Assembly (NCBI GenBank): GCA_020974905.1 | Contig: CP087563.1 | Coordinates: forward strand, 1,240,001 to 1,304,000 | Length of the DNA: 64,000 bases | Reading direction: 5' to 3' | DNA from: Planctomycetes bacterium syqfu | GTDB taxonomy: Bacteria > Planctomycetota > Phycisphaerae > Phycisphaerales > Phycisphaeraceae | Shown: piece by piece, positions 37,132 through 45,826 of the stretch | How positions within the stretch are numbered: the stretch's first letter is position 1 | Layout: each line of letters begins with the position of its first letter | Notes under the pieces: generated by a model | The model's database searches: none | What the model was told of the DNA's origin: nothing | What the model saw: only the letters and a program-made list of their open reading frames with translations | Position numbers and translations under genes: made by a program

Positions 37132-39153
37132 TTAATCCAAATCGTCATCTTCATCAACATCCTCAATAGCATCGTTTTCCAAGCCCTGTTCACTGGAACC
37201 AGTCTCACCCGTGCGTTCTCGGTAGTATGGAATCAACGGGGGATCGTCATCACTATCTACAGTCATGTGACGACTAGTTAATGAGAACTGATGCTCATTG
37301 GTTGGTACTGAATACTCCTTATCAATAAGTACAAACTGAGTACCAGCTAATTCCCCATCAGCCAATTCGTAGAGCATCTGATGAAAACTTTCAAACTGAT
37401 CCTGATTTTCGCGTTCGCTAATATTTTTCATCGGAGTGTCAATAATAAGAACCGTTGGCAATATGCCTGAAATCTTGTTTACAAGACGGTGCACCGCAAT
37501 TGCAAAACAACACTTAAACAGCGTTTTTTTACCACCGCTTCCAAGCGTTGAAAATGACGTAACAGCAATATCCCCTGTACCAATACCTGAAACTTCAGGA
37601 AGTAATGATGACGGATGTAACGTCACAGTATCATCTTCTCTAAATCCTTTAATACGAGCTCTAAGCAAGCAATCCAAAAACAACTTCTTAAGTTCTTCCA
37701 GATTCGTAGCATCTTTTTCAGCAGCAGCACGCACTTCTTTCAATTCCGCTCTAATAGTCGTTTCCTGAACTCTTAAATCTTTGGCACGGTTAGCAAGTGA
37801 TGCAACATGCTTACGAAGTTCTTTCAATTTGAGAAGATAACGTGTTTCCTCTTCTACTGAAGCCTTCCTTTTTTCTTGAGCTAAAGCTTGCGATAGATAC
37901 CAAGTATCGTATCTCTTCATTTCTGCTGCATATTGCTTGTCGACTTCTTCTTTCTTTGCCTTTAAAACCAGTTCTCTATTGTCTAGTGAACGTAATTGCA
38001 TCTTGCGTTCAATTATCATTTCATTCAGTTCTTTTTGGCGAGATGATATATCTTGATCGGTCACTTCAATTTCATTCACCTGATGATCTGGATCAACCTG
38101 ACCACACAATGAACAATGACCTAATGGTTGGTCAGGCAAAGGCTGAGCACAACGTGGACAACATTCAAACTCTAAACCGTTCAATACTGCTCTTGCACCA
38201 ACAACTCGTTTTAATTTTGTCCCAAGTGCTAGCATCTCATTAAGATGCCGTTGATACTGAGATATTGTATCTTTAACTTGACGTTTAACATCCCCAATCG
38301 ATACCAATTCATGCCCCAGTTGACGAGCTTTTACTGCTAGTTGATCAGTTGAGTGCCCTTTCTGCTTATCAACTGTATTTCGGAGACCTAGAATCTGACT
38401 ATCAGTTTTTTTCAACTCTTGTCCCAAAGCTTGTATTCTGATATCAATTTCTACTTCAGTATCAAAACCAGCATTCCTAAGTGAATCCGTCATTGTATGT
38501 GAAGCTTGTTCCAGAGAATGACGCTTTGAACGAACTCCATTTAATTCTGATTCAAGCTCAGCGACTTTTTGCTGATTATAACCAAGCAAAAAACCTAAAA
38601 CAGTTCTGCTCTTTAGTCTTTTATATGTATCGGAATCTGGATTTAAATGAAAAAAGTTACTATCTAGAGTTTCCTGATCTAAAAAACAATACCACCACAA
38701 ATCTCGAAAACTCAACCGCTCCAAATCAGAATCTTCATTAAGCCGACTCTTTCTTACCTTGGGAGGAGTTATTCCTGCTAGATGGAAAATCAAATCTGAA
38801 AGAACTTCAACTTCTGTTTCAGGTATTAAAATACCTTTTGGTTTTCGAGCTGGAATACTAAGTTGCTCTGCAAACTCACCATCACCCCATGATGCAATTA
38901 CACTATTTGCTTGATCAGGCCTTTCAATTGTTAATTCAATATCATTGATTTTTAGATCAAGAATGACTGATACAAATTCGCTTTGAAGAGCTGGAGTCCG
39001 GTCTAAACTCCCCCCAAAACAATAATCAACCAATCTTGCAATAGTTGACTTGCCAGCCCCCATTTCCCCATACAGATAAGTAAAGTCGTCAAACTTAATC
39101 TCAATAACTGACTTTTTACACACCAATGTCAGCTTATGCAGTCTCATCTTCAT
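37132..39153 (-). CDS. lmuB: Lamassu LmuB-like SMC ATPase
   Basis: This is a 673-residue ATPase. A Walker A motif, YGEMGAGKST, lies near residues 28-37. Two long coiled-coil arms flank a Rad50-type zinc hook region with CCPRC and CSLCG (about 330-350). An ABC signature-like STLGSGGKKT lies near 535 and a Walker B, VLIIDTPMKN, near 567. The C-terminal 40 residues are very acidic. In Lamassu/ABC-3C systems the SMC-like subunit senses phage DNA ends or replication intermediates and releases the effector nuclease. It overlaps the LmuC-like gene by 4 bases, the last gene of a three-gene operon. Assignment rests on domain order and neighbours. Confidence 0.82.
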   Translation of the reverse strand: MKMRLHKLTLVCKKSVIEIKFDDFTYLYGEMGAGKSTIARLVDYCFGGSLDRTPALQSEFVSVILDLKINDIELTIERPDQANSVIASWGDGEFAEQLSIPARKPKGILIPETEVEVLSDLIFHLAGITPPKVRKSRLNEDSDLERLSFRDLWWYCFLDQETLDSNFFHLNPDSDTYKRLKSRTVLGFLLGYNQQKVAELESELNGVRSKRHSLEQASHTMTDSLRNAGFDTEVEIDIRIQALGQELKKTDSQILGLRNTVDKQKGHSTDQLAVKARQLGHELVSIGDVKRQVKDTISQYQRHLNEMLALGTKLKRVVGARAVLNGLEFECCPRCAQPLPDQPLGHCSLCGQVDPDHQVNEIEVTDQDISSRQKELNEMIIERKMQLRSLDNRELVLKAKKEEVDKQYAAEMKRYDTWYLSQALAQEKRKASVEEETRYLLKLKELRKHVASLANRAKDLRVQETTIRAELKEVRAAAEKDATNLEELKKLFLDCLLRARIKGFREDDTVTLHPSSLLPEVSGIGTGDIAVTSFSTLGSGGKKTLFKCCFAIAVHRLVNKISGILPTVLIIDTPMKNISERENQDQFESFHQMLYELADGELAGTQFVLIDKEYSVPTNEHQFSLTSRHMTVDSDDDPPLIPYYRERTGETGSSEQGLENDAIEDVDEDDDLD

Positions 39154-39704
39154 ATATCAATCTCCTGCCCCCAGACCATTCCCGAAAGCTCTGGAACGAC
39201 TTCATAAATCTTGTCTTTTAAGGCTGTACCACTCATTGCCCCTACAGCACGTTCAACTTGACTACTTCTTAAACTTAAATCCTTAAAATCATCACTCTCA
39301 GAAAAGCGTTTAGCTATCAGCTTTCCCTTATTTGTTAACTTGACATAGACTGTGCGTCCCTCAACATAGGTTGCAACCATTCCTTTTGCCAACAAAAGAC
39401 CTATCCATCTACGATATCGATGATCCCACGGTCCATATCTAAAACGAATCATACGGCTTTCAACCGTATCTTCTTCATATGACTGCCTCACAACTTCAAA
39501 CGGCCTTTTAAATTTATTATCAACCACTCTTTGTAGATACTTGGGATATCTAAGTAGAAAATCCATTTTGGCTAACTTTGTAATACCATTAACTGCATCA
39601 CATTTTTTATCTGATCGTTGATATAACAAAAGCAACAATCTTGCCAAATGCGCATCATCTGTTTGCTCGGCAGTTATGGCTGATTTAATAATTCGAAGGC
39701 TCAT
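39150..39704 (-). CDS. lmuC: Lamassu LmuC-like middle component
   Basis: This 184-residue helical protein has a likely winged-helix character (ARLLLLLYQRSDKKCDAVNG, RYRRWIGLLLAKGMVATYVE). Proteins of this size and type sit between the nuclease and the SMC ATPase in ABC-three-component systems and act as the linking subunit. Its ATG overlaps the upstream stop and its stop overlaps the downstream ATG, so all three genes are translationally coupled. Sequence alone is weak; the operon position carries the call. Confidence 0.7.
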   Translation of the reverse strand: MSLRIIKSAITAEQTDDAHLARLLLLLYQRSDKKCDAVNGITKLAKMDFLLRYPKYLQRVVDNKFKRPFEVVRQSYEEDTVESRMIRFRYGPWDHRYRRWIGLLLAKGMVATYVEGRTVYVKLTNKGKLIAKRFSESDDFKDLSLRSSQVERAVGAMSGTALKDKIYEVVPELSGMVWGQEIDI

Positions 39705-40936
39705 TACTGATCCTCCAGTTCAAATTCTGGACTCCACCAAACCAAACACTCATCAGTTAAAAGCCCGGCTACACCCATCAGGCAATTAAAATCTTGGAAT
39801 GAAATATTGCTTGGCTCTTCCGAATGAATTCGTTTTAAATCATCAATAACTTTCTTGTACATTGCAGGTTCCCAAGGTTCAGGATTACCTGAGACTTGTG
39901 CATGAGCGTCTAGGCACGTTCCCTGCACAACACCCCTCAGTTGATCTACAATCAAATTCGCCTTATCAGGGTCACGTGCTACAAGTTCCAATAAATGCTC
40001 TTCTGCGGACATTGCCCGCCATTTCATAAAATCTTGATATTGCCCTAGCCCGCCTTGTGAAAATTTTTGTTCAAGAGCACTCTTATGCGAACCCTGTGAT
40101 TTTTTCAAAGAATAAATACCATCAGAAGGGGTGAACCTAAAACCAATATCCCTTGCCAACACTTGCTCTTTAACATCATCAACTGATACTCTCTTTGCAT
40201 ACAGTTGCGGTTTCATGCTATCTGGATCACCCAAGGCAACCCAATGAATAGCGGGATCATCAACCCCTAAAGAGGACGCTCTATAAATTAAATGAATTAA
40301 TTCATCACGAACCCCATTTAGCTGACTGGCATTTAATTTTGAACAAAAGTCACAGTTGGCCAAATGTAAATGAGCCACTTCTGAATCGTAACCATCAAGA
40401 CTTGGCCCCTTGATGAATTTTGTTCGTTTGAGAGTGGAATACAACTTGTCTGTAGAAACTGTTAAATTGTCAGCCAAAGCACCAATAGTTGCTTGTAACG
40501 TTTCAGCTAATTTTTCAATCTTCTCTGAACAAGCAATTGTCTGAAGAATCAGACCAGGGCACTTCACCTTTTCTTTTTCTACAGACGAATGAAATGGATT
40601 TAAGTTTGAAACAAAGTGATGGTGTAGAATTTTATCAGGAAACTCCTCATCTAATTGAACAAACCTTTTGATGCTTTTTACAAATGCATCATCATTAAAT
40701 TTCCAAGGCCCATTTTCAGGTTTACGTGTCTTGACTTGGTAACTTGCAAAACGACCATCAACTCGTTCGGCAAGGAAATCTTCCCAGTGCTCACACCACA
40801 AAGCAACATAAGGCAGCTCCTGTTTGATTGCCGCAATAAGCAGGACAATGCCGTAAGCATGCTGATATCTGAAGCGGTTTTGCGTTTCGTCACCCGGATC
40901 ACTATGGTCAATTAATGTGTCTGGCGTCTCGCCCAC
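39704..40936 (-). CDS. lmuA: Lamassu LmuA-like effector with Cap4-type nuclease domain
   Basis: This is a 410-residue protein. The N-terminal 230 residues fit the DUF4297/Cap4 dsDNA endonuclease domain: FRYQHAYGIVLLIAAI, then acidic Glu52-Asp53 in HWEDFLAERVDG and the Gln67-Val-Lys69 of ASYQVKTRK, the PD-(D/E)xK active-site pattern. The C-terminal half is helical and probably docks to the SMC complex. When freed, such effectors degrade DNA and abort infection. It is the first gene of the operon, so the promoter should lie in 40937-41256. Confidence 0.8.
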   Translation of the reverse strand: MGETPDTLIDHSDPGDETQNRFRYQHAYGIVLLIAAIKQELPYVALWCEHWEDFLAERVDGRFASYQVKTRKPENGPWKFNDDAFVKSIKRFVQLDEEFPDKILHHHFVSNLNPFHSSVEKEKVKCPGLILQTIACSEKIEKLAETLQATIGALADNLTVSTDKLYSTLKRTKFIKGPSLDGYDSEVAHLHLANCDFCSKLNASQLNGVRDELIHLIYRASSLGVDDPAIHWVALGDPDSMKPQLYAKRVSVDDVKEQVLARDIGFRFTPSDGIYSLKKSQGSHKSALEQKFSQGGLGQYQDFMKWRAMSAEEHLLELVARDPDKANLIVDQLRGVVQGTCLDAHAQVSGNPEPWEPAMYKKVIDDLKRIHSEEPSNISFQDFNCLMGVAGLLTDECLVWWSPEFELEDQ

Positions 40937-41256
40937 AAACTTACCCCCATGAATGCTAACAGATGATGCAATCTATTGTTATATGCAAGATCTTTCGCAG
41001 GCCGCCACAACTTCCACATTACTCTAAAACTAAAGCAGCCAAACCAAACGAAAACAAAATCTAGCATTTACCTTGTAGGCAATTATTGCAGTTCTCAAGC
41101 TCGCGAGCAAGTTAAATTTAATCTCTTAACTTTTGTTTTAATCATGAAATAAGAATCGCAAGACTACCGATTTCAGCCAGCCCGATACCGAGGTACAAGG
41201 TAAAACGAGTAAACACTCAGCGTCACCTTTCACATTTAAGCATTATTTGCTTATGC
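40937..41256. other. AT-rich intergenic region before the Lamassu operon
   Basis: No gene is seen. The minus-strand promoter of the nuclease gene should be here, but I could not single out a clear -35/-10 pair. A long AT-rich block at 41060-41160 is suitable for promoters or silencing. Confidence 0.4.
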
Positions 41257-41757
41257 TTATTCATCCAAGTTCAACGACAACAACTGCCATTCACCATTAT
41301 CCCCCTCACGTATTTTGCCGGTAAATTGGGTTCTGATCATTGCCCCAAAACCATTTTGCGAATCAACCCATGAGGTGATTATATAAGTATGGTCAGAAAC
41401 AAATCGAACATGCTTATCTCTATCATCCCAAACAGAAGGGAATTTCGCGGTACTTGGTGATTTAAGACGTTTTATGACGAATTTCTCCATCATATCATAA
41501 GCGGCAAGTTTATCTGTCACACCATCACCGCTGGTCTGATGCGAAGACTGCGTTGCCGGCTTTTGATCACCTGGCTTACCATCAAGCAACCCTTCGTTAT
41601 ACGCTCCGTATAAAGTCAACAACACGATCACGATTATCGCCGTCGAACAACCACTAAAGCTTTTCAGCTCTTTTACAGGAGCACCACAGTGTGGACAAGA
41701 TTTAGCTTTTGGACTGATTTCTTTCCCACATTCACCACATTTAACAAGTTTTCCCAC
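41257..41757 (-). CDS. Zinc-ribbon membrane protein, island cargo
   Basis: This 166-residue protein starts with GTG at 41757, with AAGGAG 6 bases upstream; a longer frame upstream has no such signal. The N-terminus holds a double CxxC zinc ribbon (KCGECGKEISPKAKSCPHCG), then one transmembrane helix (TAIIVIVLLTLYGAY), then a linker and an outside domain of about 100 residues (DMMEKFVIKRLKSPSTAKFP, SYIITSWVD-like strands). Many bacterial proteins join a zinc ribbon, one helix and a small periplasmic domain; their function is unknown. It could be a defence or membrane-stress protein given the island. Confidence 0.75.
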   Translation of the reverse strand: MGKLVKCGECGKEISPKAKSCPHCGAPVKELKSFSGCSTAIIVIVLLTLYGAYNEGLLDGKPGDQKPATQSSHQTSGDGVTDKLAAYDMMEKFVIKRLKSPSTAKFPSVWDDRDKHVRFVSDHTYIITSWVDSQNGFGAMIRTQFTGKIREGDNGEWQLLSLNLDE

Positions 41758-41905
41758 AACCTTCTCCTTACAAAGTATCCTAAAAATGGCGTTATAAAGC
41801 TCTACAAAGAATTGACCTGTCTCGAGATGAAGCAGCAAACACCGTTTGAAGTGTGACTGCGTGTAATGGAGTTATTGATCCGAGTTTGAAGGCTATTAGT
41901 CTTTC

Positions 41906-42742
41906 TTATTGACCAAATACAATTTTGATCATGCCATTGTCGTATTTATCCCATCCAGCAGCCTTTTGCAGTTCTATGTCAGCATCGCGATACCACGGCA
42001 GATCAGGTGTAATGTTCTTCGTGGCACCATTACATGGAAAAACCTTACTGCCTACGACTAACCAGACGATGAGTCGTTTTGTGTTAGTCGAACCAAATTG
42101 CGTTTTTGGCGAATACACGATTTTGCCTTGCCCCTTGGGGTTATCCATAACTTTCAGTGTTGTGTTTTTGCCTATGCCCAATTGATTAGATTTCAGATTG
42201 GATTTAACACGCTTTAACGCCATCTCATTCGTCGTGTAGTATTTTATTGAAATGGTTTTCTTGCCACCGGTTGACTGTTGGGGCTTAAACAAAGAATCAA
42301 CATGATAGTCGTAAAGGGCTTTGATCTGTTGTTTTGTCAGACCATGTTTAAGACGAACTCTCTCAACTCCCCTTTGCTTGATCAACTCAGCTTCTTTGGA
42401 AATCTGATCCAATTTACTTCTGTCCATCAAATTCCGATTCCATCCAATTGACTGCCAATAAGCATTCTTAGCTTTTGATTCCCATTCTGATGCCTTCACC
42501 TCTGCTTGTTCCATTTCACTCAACAAATACTTACGTCTGCTTATTGAAATATCTGCAAGCGGGTCTTGATCTGTCACGGTTTGAGGAACAGGTTTTGTTT
42601 CCACTGAAACCACTGGTTCATGTTGAGTTGCCACAAGTGCAGTGCTCTGGTCCTGTCTGCGGGAACTTGTACCCTCAGTAGTTTTACAACCTGTAAAACC
42701 CGATATCAGCAATGCACATGAAACAAACACTGTAATTCTCAT
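41906..42742 (-). CDS. Putative lipoprotein, island cargo
   Basis: This is a 278-residue protein. The N-terminus MRITVFVSCALLISGFTGCK is a lipoprotein signal with a lipobox ending in Cys19. A Gln/Thr/Pro-rich linker and a helical charged region follow (QAEVKASEWESKAKNAYWQS), then a beta-rich C-terminal domain with several lysines. It is divergent from the XRE repressor, with two operator-like dyads between them. No family recognised. Confidence 0.7.
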   Translation of the reverse strand: MRITVFVSCALLISGFTGCKTTEGTSSRRQDQSTALVATQHEPVVSVETKPVPQTVTDQDPLADISISRRKYLLSEMEQAEVKASEWESKAKNAYWQSIGWNRNLMDRSKLDQISKEAELIKQRGVERVRLKHGLTKQQIKALYDYHVDSLFKPQQSTGGKKTISIKYYTTNEMALKRVKSNLKSNQLGIGKNTTLKVMDNPKGQGKIVYSPKTQFGSTNTKRLIVWLVVGSKVFPCNGATKNITPDLPWYRDADIELQKAAGWDKYDNGMIKIVFGQ

Positions 42743-42803
42743 CTGAGACTCCTAACTGTAAAAATGGATCAAAAGCAACCCAATCAAGAACGCGACACGG
42801 ACT

Positions 42804-42858
42804 GTACCCGTTATGGGAACACCACTTGCAAATAATACATTGGTCCCATTATGGGGAC
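42804..42858. promoter_or_regulatory. Two operator-like dyads between divergent island genes
   Basis: GTACCCGTTATGGGAAC (42804-42820) and GTCCCATTATGGGGAC (42843-42858) share a CCC-nTTATGGG-type dyad. Their centres are about 38 bases apart, close to four helical turns. They lie between the lipoprotein start (42742) and the XRE repressor, and the second overlaps an upstream in-frame ATG at 42851. Confidence 0.7.
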
Positions 42859-42892
42859 AAGCAGCCTTCACAATGCGAAGTACATCCATGTC

Positions 42893-43114
42893 ATGAAATC
42901 ACTTCTTGACATGAGAAATGACGCTGGTCTCAGTCAGCGAGCATTGGGGAAGCTTTTGTCCAAACCTCACACGTATGTCCACAAGTCAGAAATTGGCCAG
43001 CGTAAAGTCGACATTTGCGAATGGACGTTGTGGTGTGCTGCATGCGGCAAAAACCCAGTTGAAGAGTACGAAAACCTGCAAAGACGCATCCTCAAGACCA
43101 GAGTCAGGCTTTGA
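42893..43114 (+). CDS. XRE-family helix-turn-helix repressor
   Basis: This is a 73-residue protein from the ATG at 42893 (MKSLLDMRNDAGLSQRALGK). The helix-turn-helix LSQRALGKLLSKPHTYVHKSEIG is typical of Cro/C1-type repressors. A 14-codon longer start at 42851 is possible, but it lies inside the second operator dyad, which favours the shorter form. It probably represses itself and the lipoprotein gene through the two dyads. In mobile elements such repressors set excision or cargo expression. Confidence 0.85.
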   Translation: MKSLLDMRNDAGLSQRALGKLLSKPHTYVHKSEIGQRKVDICEWTLWCAACGKNPVEEYENLQRRILKTRVRL

Positions 43115-43618
43115 CCAACCCTAAACTTCGCCGCAATCGCACGAGAAGGCACTCTCCAGCCCTATCCTTTTCAAAAAGGGACGTATGTCGCCACCAGTCA
43201 AAGGATGCACCACAGAGAGCCTGTATTGGGGTTTGTTGATTTTGACCGTATTCATTCGAAAACACCAGAATGAAAAACAAGGATTCGATTACAGATCAAA
43301 CAAACTGACCAAGGTCATTAAATCGTCTCTCAAGCCAACGAACAACAGATGTGAAATCAACAGCGTTCAAGATAGTGCTATGGGATTAGTCAGTAAGAAT
43401 TGAAGACCACTACAAGCCAAACACAGTGACAAGTCATTTCTAGCAGAACAAGTCAAATCAGTGAAGAAATGATCTGTGGTATTCTTTAATTCAAGAAACA
43501 TGCTGGTAAACCCAAAAGCCGTACTTAATCTTGACCTTGCGTAGATTGTCCTAGCTACAACTGCAAGCAACACGCCATTATCTATCCTTAGACCGTTAAG
43601 ATAGTGCTTATTCCTTAT
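43115..43618. other. Island intergenic stretch, nothing recognised
   Basis: About 500 AT-rich bases between the XRE gene and the orphan 43619-44263 hold no supported gene. A 72-codon plus-strand frame at 43185 has no ribosome binding site. Confidence 0.45.
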
Positions 43619-44263
43619 CTAGTTCAATTGAGTCACATGTGTACCCTTTTCCATGTCTACCCATACAAAAGGGGCACTACTGCGTACATAACCATAGGGA
43701 GGTTCATTCCAAGGCATCATAAATGGGCTATTGAAGAATAAATCTTCCAGCATTTCTATTTCTAGGAATAAATATCTGGCACGCTGGTGATTGTAATTCC
43801 TCATCCAAGTTTTCAAGTACTGAACAGACATGAAAATTCCACTATTCTGATTATCTATCAAATCGAAACAGTAATGGCACCTATCGTAACTTGTGCGATA
43901 GAAAGATCCATGCTCGCTTTTACCCGGCCACGGAGTTTGGGTTTTAATTCCTTCTTTAATGTTTCTCTTGCTGAAAAGTGACCAATTAACTTCGTAAAAA
44001 CGTAAAAGTGATTTAACTACCGCTTTAATCTTTGTTGGACACATTAGATCTTTAATTGAAACCAAGTCGTACCGCACAATGTGGCGACGGCACAACCTCA
44101 ACTCTATGTGTGCAGTTGGACAACCAGTCACTTTGGATGGCTTGTCAGAGTATGCTGCCAATATCAGCTTGTCTCTGTACACACTATCCAATACGATGTG
44201 ATTGCAAAGCTTGTAAAGTTTAGTACAGGGTAGAATGAACCCGCTTTTTAGAGCACTATTCAT
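43619..44263 (-). CDS. Orphan protein of the island
   Basis: This 214-residue protein is not recognised. It is rich in Tyr, Arg and Cys, with patterns such as CRRHIVRYDL, CHYCFDLID and FFNSPFMMPWNEP. No membrane segment or signal peptide is clear. CxxC in YDRCHYCFD and further cysteines could bind metal. It is the neighbour of the integrase on the same strand, so it may be a recombination directionality factor, a defence cargo gene or neither. There is no evidence either way. Confidence 0.5.
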   Translation of the reverse strand: MNSALKSGFILPCTKLYKLCNHIVLDSVYRDKLILAAYSDKPSKVTGCPTAHIELRLCRRHIVRYDLVSIKDLMCPTKIKAVVKSLLRFYEVNWSLFSKRNIKEGIKTQTPWPGKSEHGSFYRTSYDRCHYCFDLIDNQNSGIFMSVQYLKTWMRNYNHQRARYLFLEIEMLEDLFFNSPFMMPWNEPPYGYVRSSAPFVWVDMEKGTHVTQLN

Positions 44264-44359
44264 TCTTTTTATCTCTTAAGATTCCAAATGAAAGGTTTTT
44301 AAAAATTCAAAAAAAGTTTCACTTTTTTATCTAAAAACCAGCATTTACCACGCTACCAG

Positions 44360-45670
44360 CTAACTTCCGAACTTTTTCATGATTTCAACAGCATTCTTAT
44401 GGCTAGATTCAGCATATATCTCAGTCATTCTTGGACTGCTATGACCTAAAATCTCACGCGTCATTTCAATGCCATATTCTTCTCTTAATTGTGTACCTGC
44501 GGTATGACGCAATTGGTGTGGTGTCCATTGATGCTTCTCTTTCCATAACTCAACTTCCTTCACACCTTCTGGACCAATGCGTGCGTGCCATTCAGCCTTA
44601 GTCTGTAACCGCATACCTTTCCGACCTTTGACCTTTGTCTTTGCCAAATGCCGTGGCAATGGAAACGCCTTTTCACATGCCCGGACAATTGCTTGTCGGT
44701 AAGTGTTTCTTGTGTAGAACTCCTTCGGTTCCTTTTGAGGCTTATCAACTCTATTACTTCCTGGCTTATTTCCACACGACATTGGCGTCTTACGATTCGA
44801 GTGCTTCCGATGCCGATGTTCCAAAACTGCGTCTCGAGGACTGAATAATGGCTTTGAAATTGGCCTACCAATTAGAAAGGGCTTAATCACTTCCTGTGCT
44901 TTAGGATTAAGAAAAATTGTACGCTTTTTGCCAAGATGTGCGGTTTTGTGGTCTAACGGTTGATAAATCCAAATTTCATTATCTGACATATCCAGATCAC
45001 AAGCACGCATTGGTAGAATCTCACCACCACGAGCACCTGTTAACAACTGCAATTGAATAATCGCCCAAATTTGCCTGCTAACATAAGGCTGTACAGCATT
45101 AACTAAATCAAGTGGAACAGGCAGAACTTTCTTAGACTCTTTTGCCGTTGTTCGTCCCTCTCGAAGTCCTTCGACAGTTTTTATCTCCTGATACACACGT
45201 ACTGGTACAAACTCTTCACTAACTCCCCACTTGAACATTTTGATGATAATCTGAACTCGTGTATTAACAGTTTTCCGACGCCAACCCTTATCAACCATTA
45301 GATTGCGTACAGTCTTCAAGCAACGTGGGCCAAAATCATTCACAGGCATACTGCCATATAGACTTTTCAATATGATTGTTGCCTGCTTGACATTGTTTAC
45401 GTACGGCGGTTCACTTCCGTCATTTTCGTATTGTTGCTTAACATGCCGGAAATAGTCAGCAATTAGACTTGTTATCGAAAGTCGTTGACATTTGTTGTCG
45501 AGCCAATGTGGGATTTTTCGGCCATTATGCAGGTATTCCGCAAGAACCCGTTCGTACTTCTCTTTGCTTTCAGGCGAATTGTATTTCCCTAAGGGAAATT
45601 GTCTGCCTTTGAGTTCAATAATGGCTCGGTTGGATGGTTTGTGGTGACGGTATTTGGGTATTCGAGACAT
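44360..45670 (-). CDS. Tyrosine recombinase integrase of the island
   Basis: This is a 436-residue protein. The N-terminal arm and core-binding parts are followed by the catalytic domain: Arg in LTGARGGEI (about residue 212), HxxR in HQLRHTAGTQ (about 385-388), and the nucleophile Tyr in RMTEIYAESS (about 418). It lies beside the intact tRNA-Val copy, as integrases of tRNA-targeting islands usually do. The start at 45670 has AAAGG 7 bases upstream; a GTG 5 codons earlier is less likely. All key residues are present, so it may be active. Confidence 0.93.
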   Translation of the reverse strand: MSRIPKYRHHKPSNRAIIELKGRQFPLGKYNSPESKEKYERVLAEYLHNGRKIPHWLDNKCQRLSITSLIADYFRHVKQQYENDGSEPPYVNNVKQATIILKSLYGSMPVNDFGPRCLKTVRNLMVDKGWRRKTVNTRVQIIIKMFKWGVSEEFVPVRVYQEIKTVEGLREGRTTAKESKKVLPVPLDLVNAVQPYVSRQIWAIIQLQLLTGARGGEILPMRACDLDMSDNEIWIYQPLDHKTAHLGKKRTIFLNPKAQEVIKPFLIGRPISKPLFSPRDAVLEHRHRKHSNRKTPMSCGNKPGSNRVDKPQKEPKEFYTRNTYRQAIVRACEKAFPLPRHLAKTKVKGRKGMRLQTKAEWHARIGPEGVKEVELWKEKHQWTPHQLRHTAGTQLREEYGIEMTREILGHSSPRMTEIYAESSHKNAVEIMKKFGS

Positions 45671-45689
45671 GTACGTACCTTTCACTTAC

Positions 45690-45704
45690 CGGGTAAATTA
45701 CCCG
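45690..45704. promoter_or_regulatory. Island-end palindrome, right copy
   Basis: CGGGTAAATTACCCG followed by ATTGGGTT matches the left copy at 37085-37099 in sequence and orientation. It lies 20 bases before the integrase start, so it could regulate int or be an integrase arm site. Confidence 0.55.
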
Positions 45705-45778
45705 ATTGGGTTAACTATTCAGACCGTGCGTGGAAAATCGCACGCTGCCCTAAAACCAGGCAGTGAAGGTACTTGCGT

Positions 45779-45826
45779 AAATGGGCGATACCGGACTCGA
45801 ACCAGTGACATCATCGGTGTAAACGA
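45779..45826. repeat. attR: 48-bp direct repeat within the intact tRNA-Val
   Basis: It is identical to attL at 36905-36952. It covers the 3' side of the complete tRNA-Val gene on the minus strand. Confidence 0.95.

Larger units (their letters stand above)
36905..45826. mobile_element. Genomic island integrated into tRNA-Val
   Basis: An 8.9-kb island is bounded by the 48-bp direct repeats. It has an integrase next to the intact tRNA copy. Its DNA is clearly richer in A and T than both flanks. Cargo: a Lamassu-type three-gene defence system, a zinc-ribbon membrane protein, a putative lipoprotein, an XRE repressor, an orphan protein and the integrase. No conjugation or replication genes are present, so transfer would need help. 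Confidence 0.93.

Noticed and set aside
41060-41160. AT-rich block considered as a replication origin
   Set aside because: No iterons, replication initiator gene or DnaA boxes were seen nearby.
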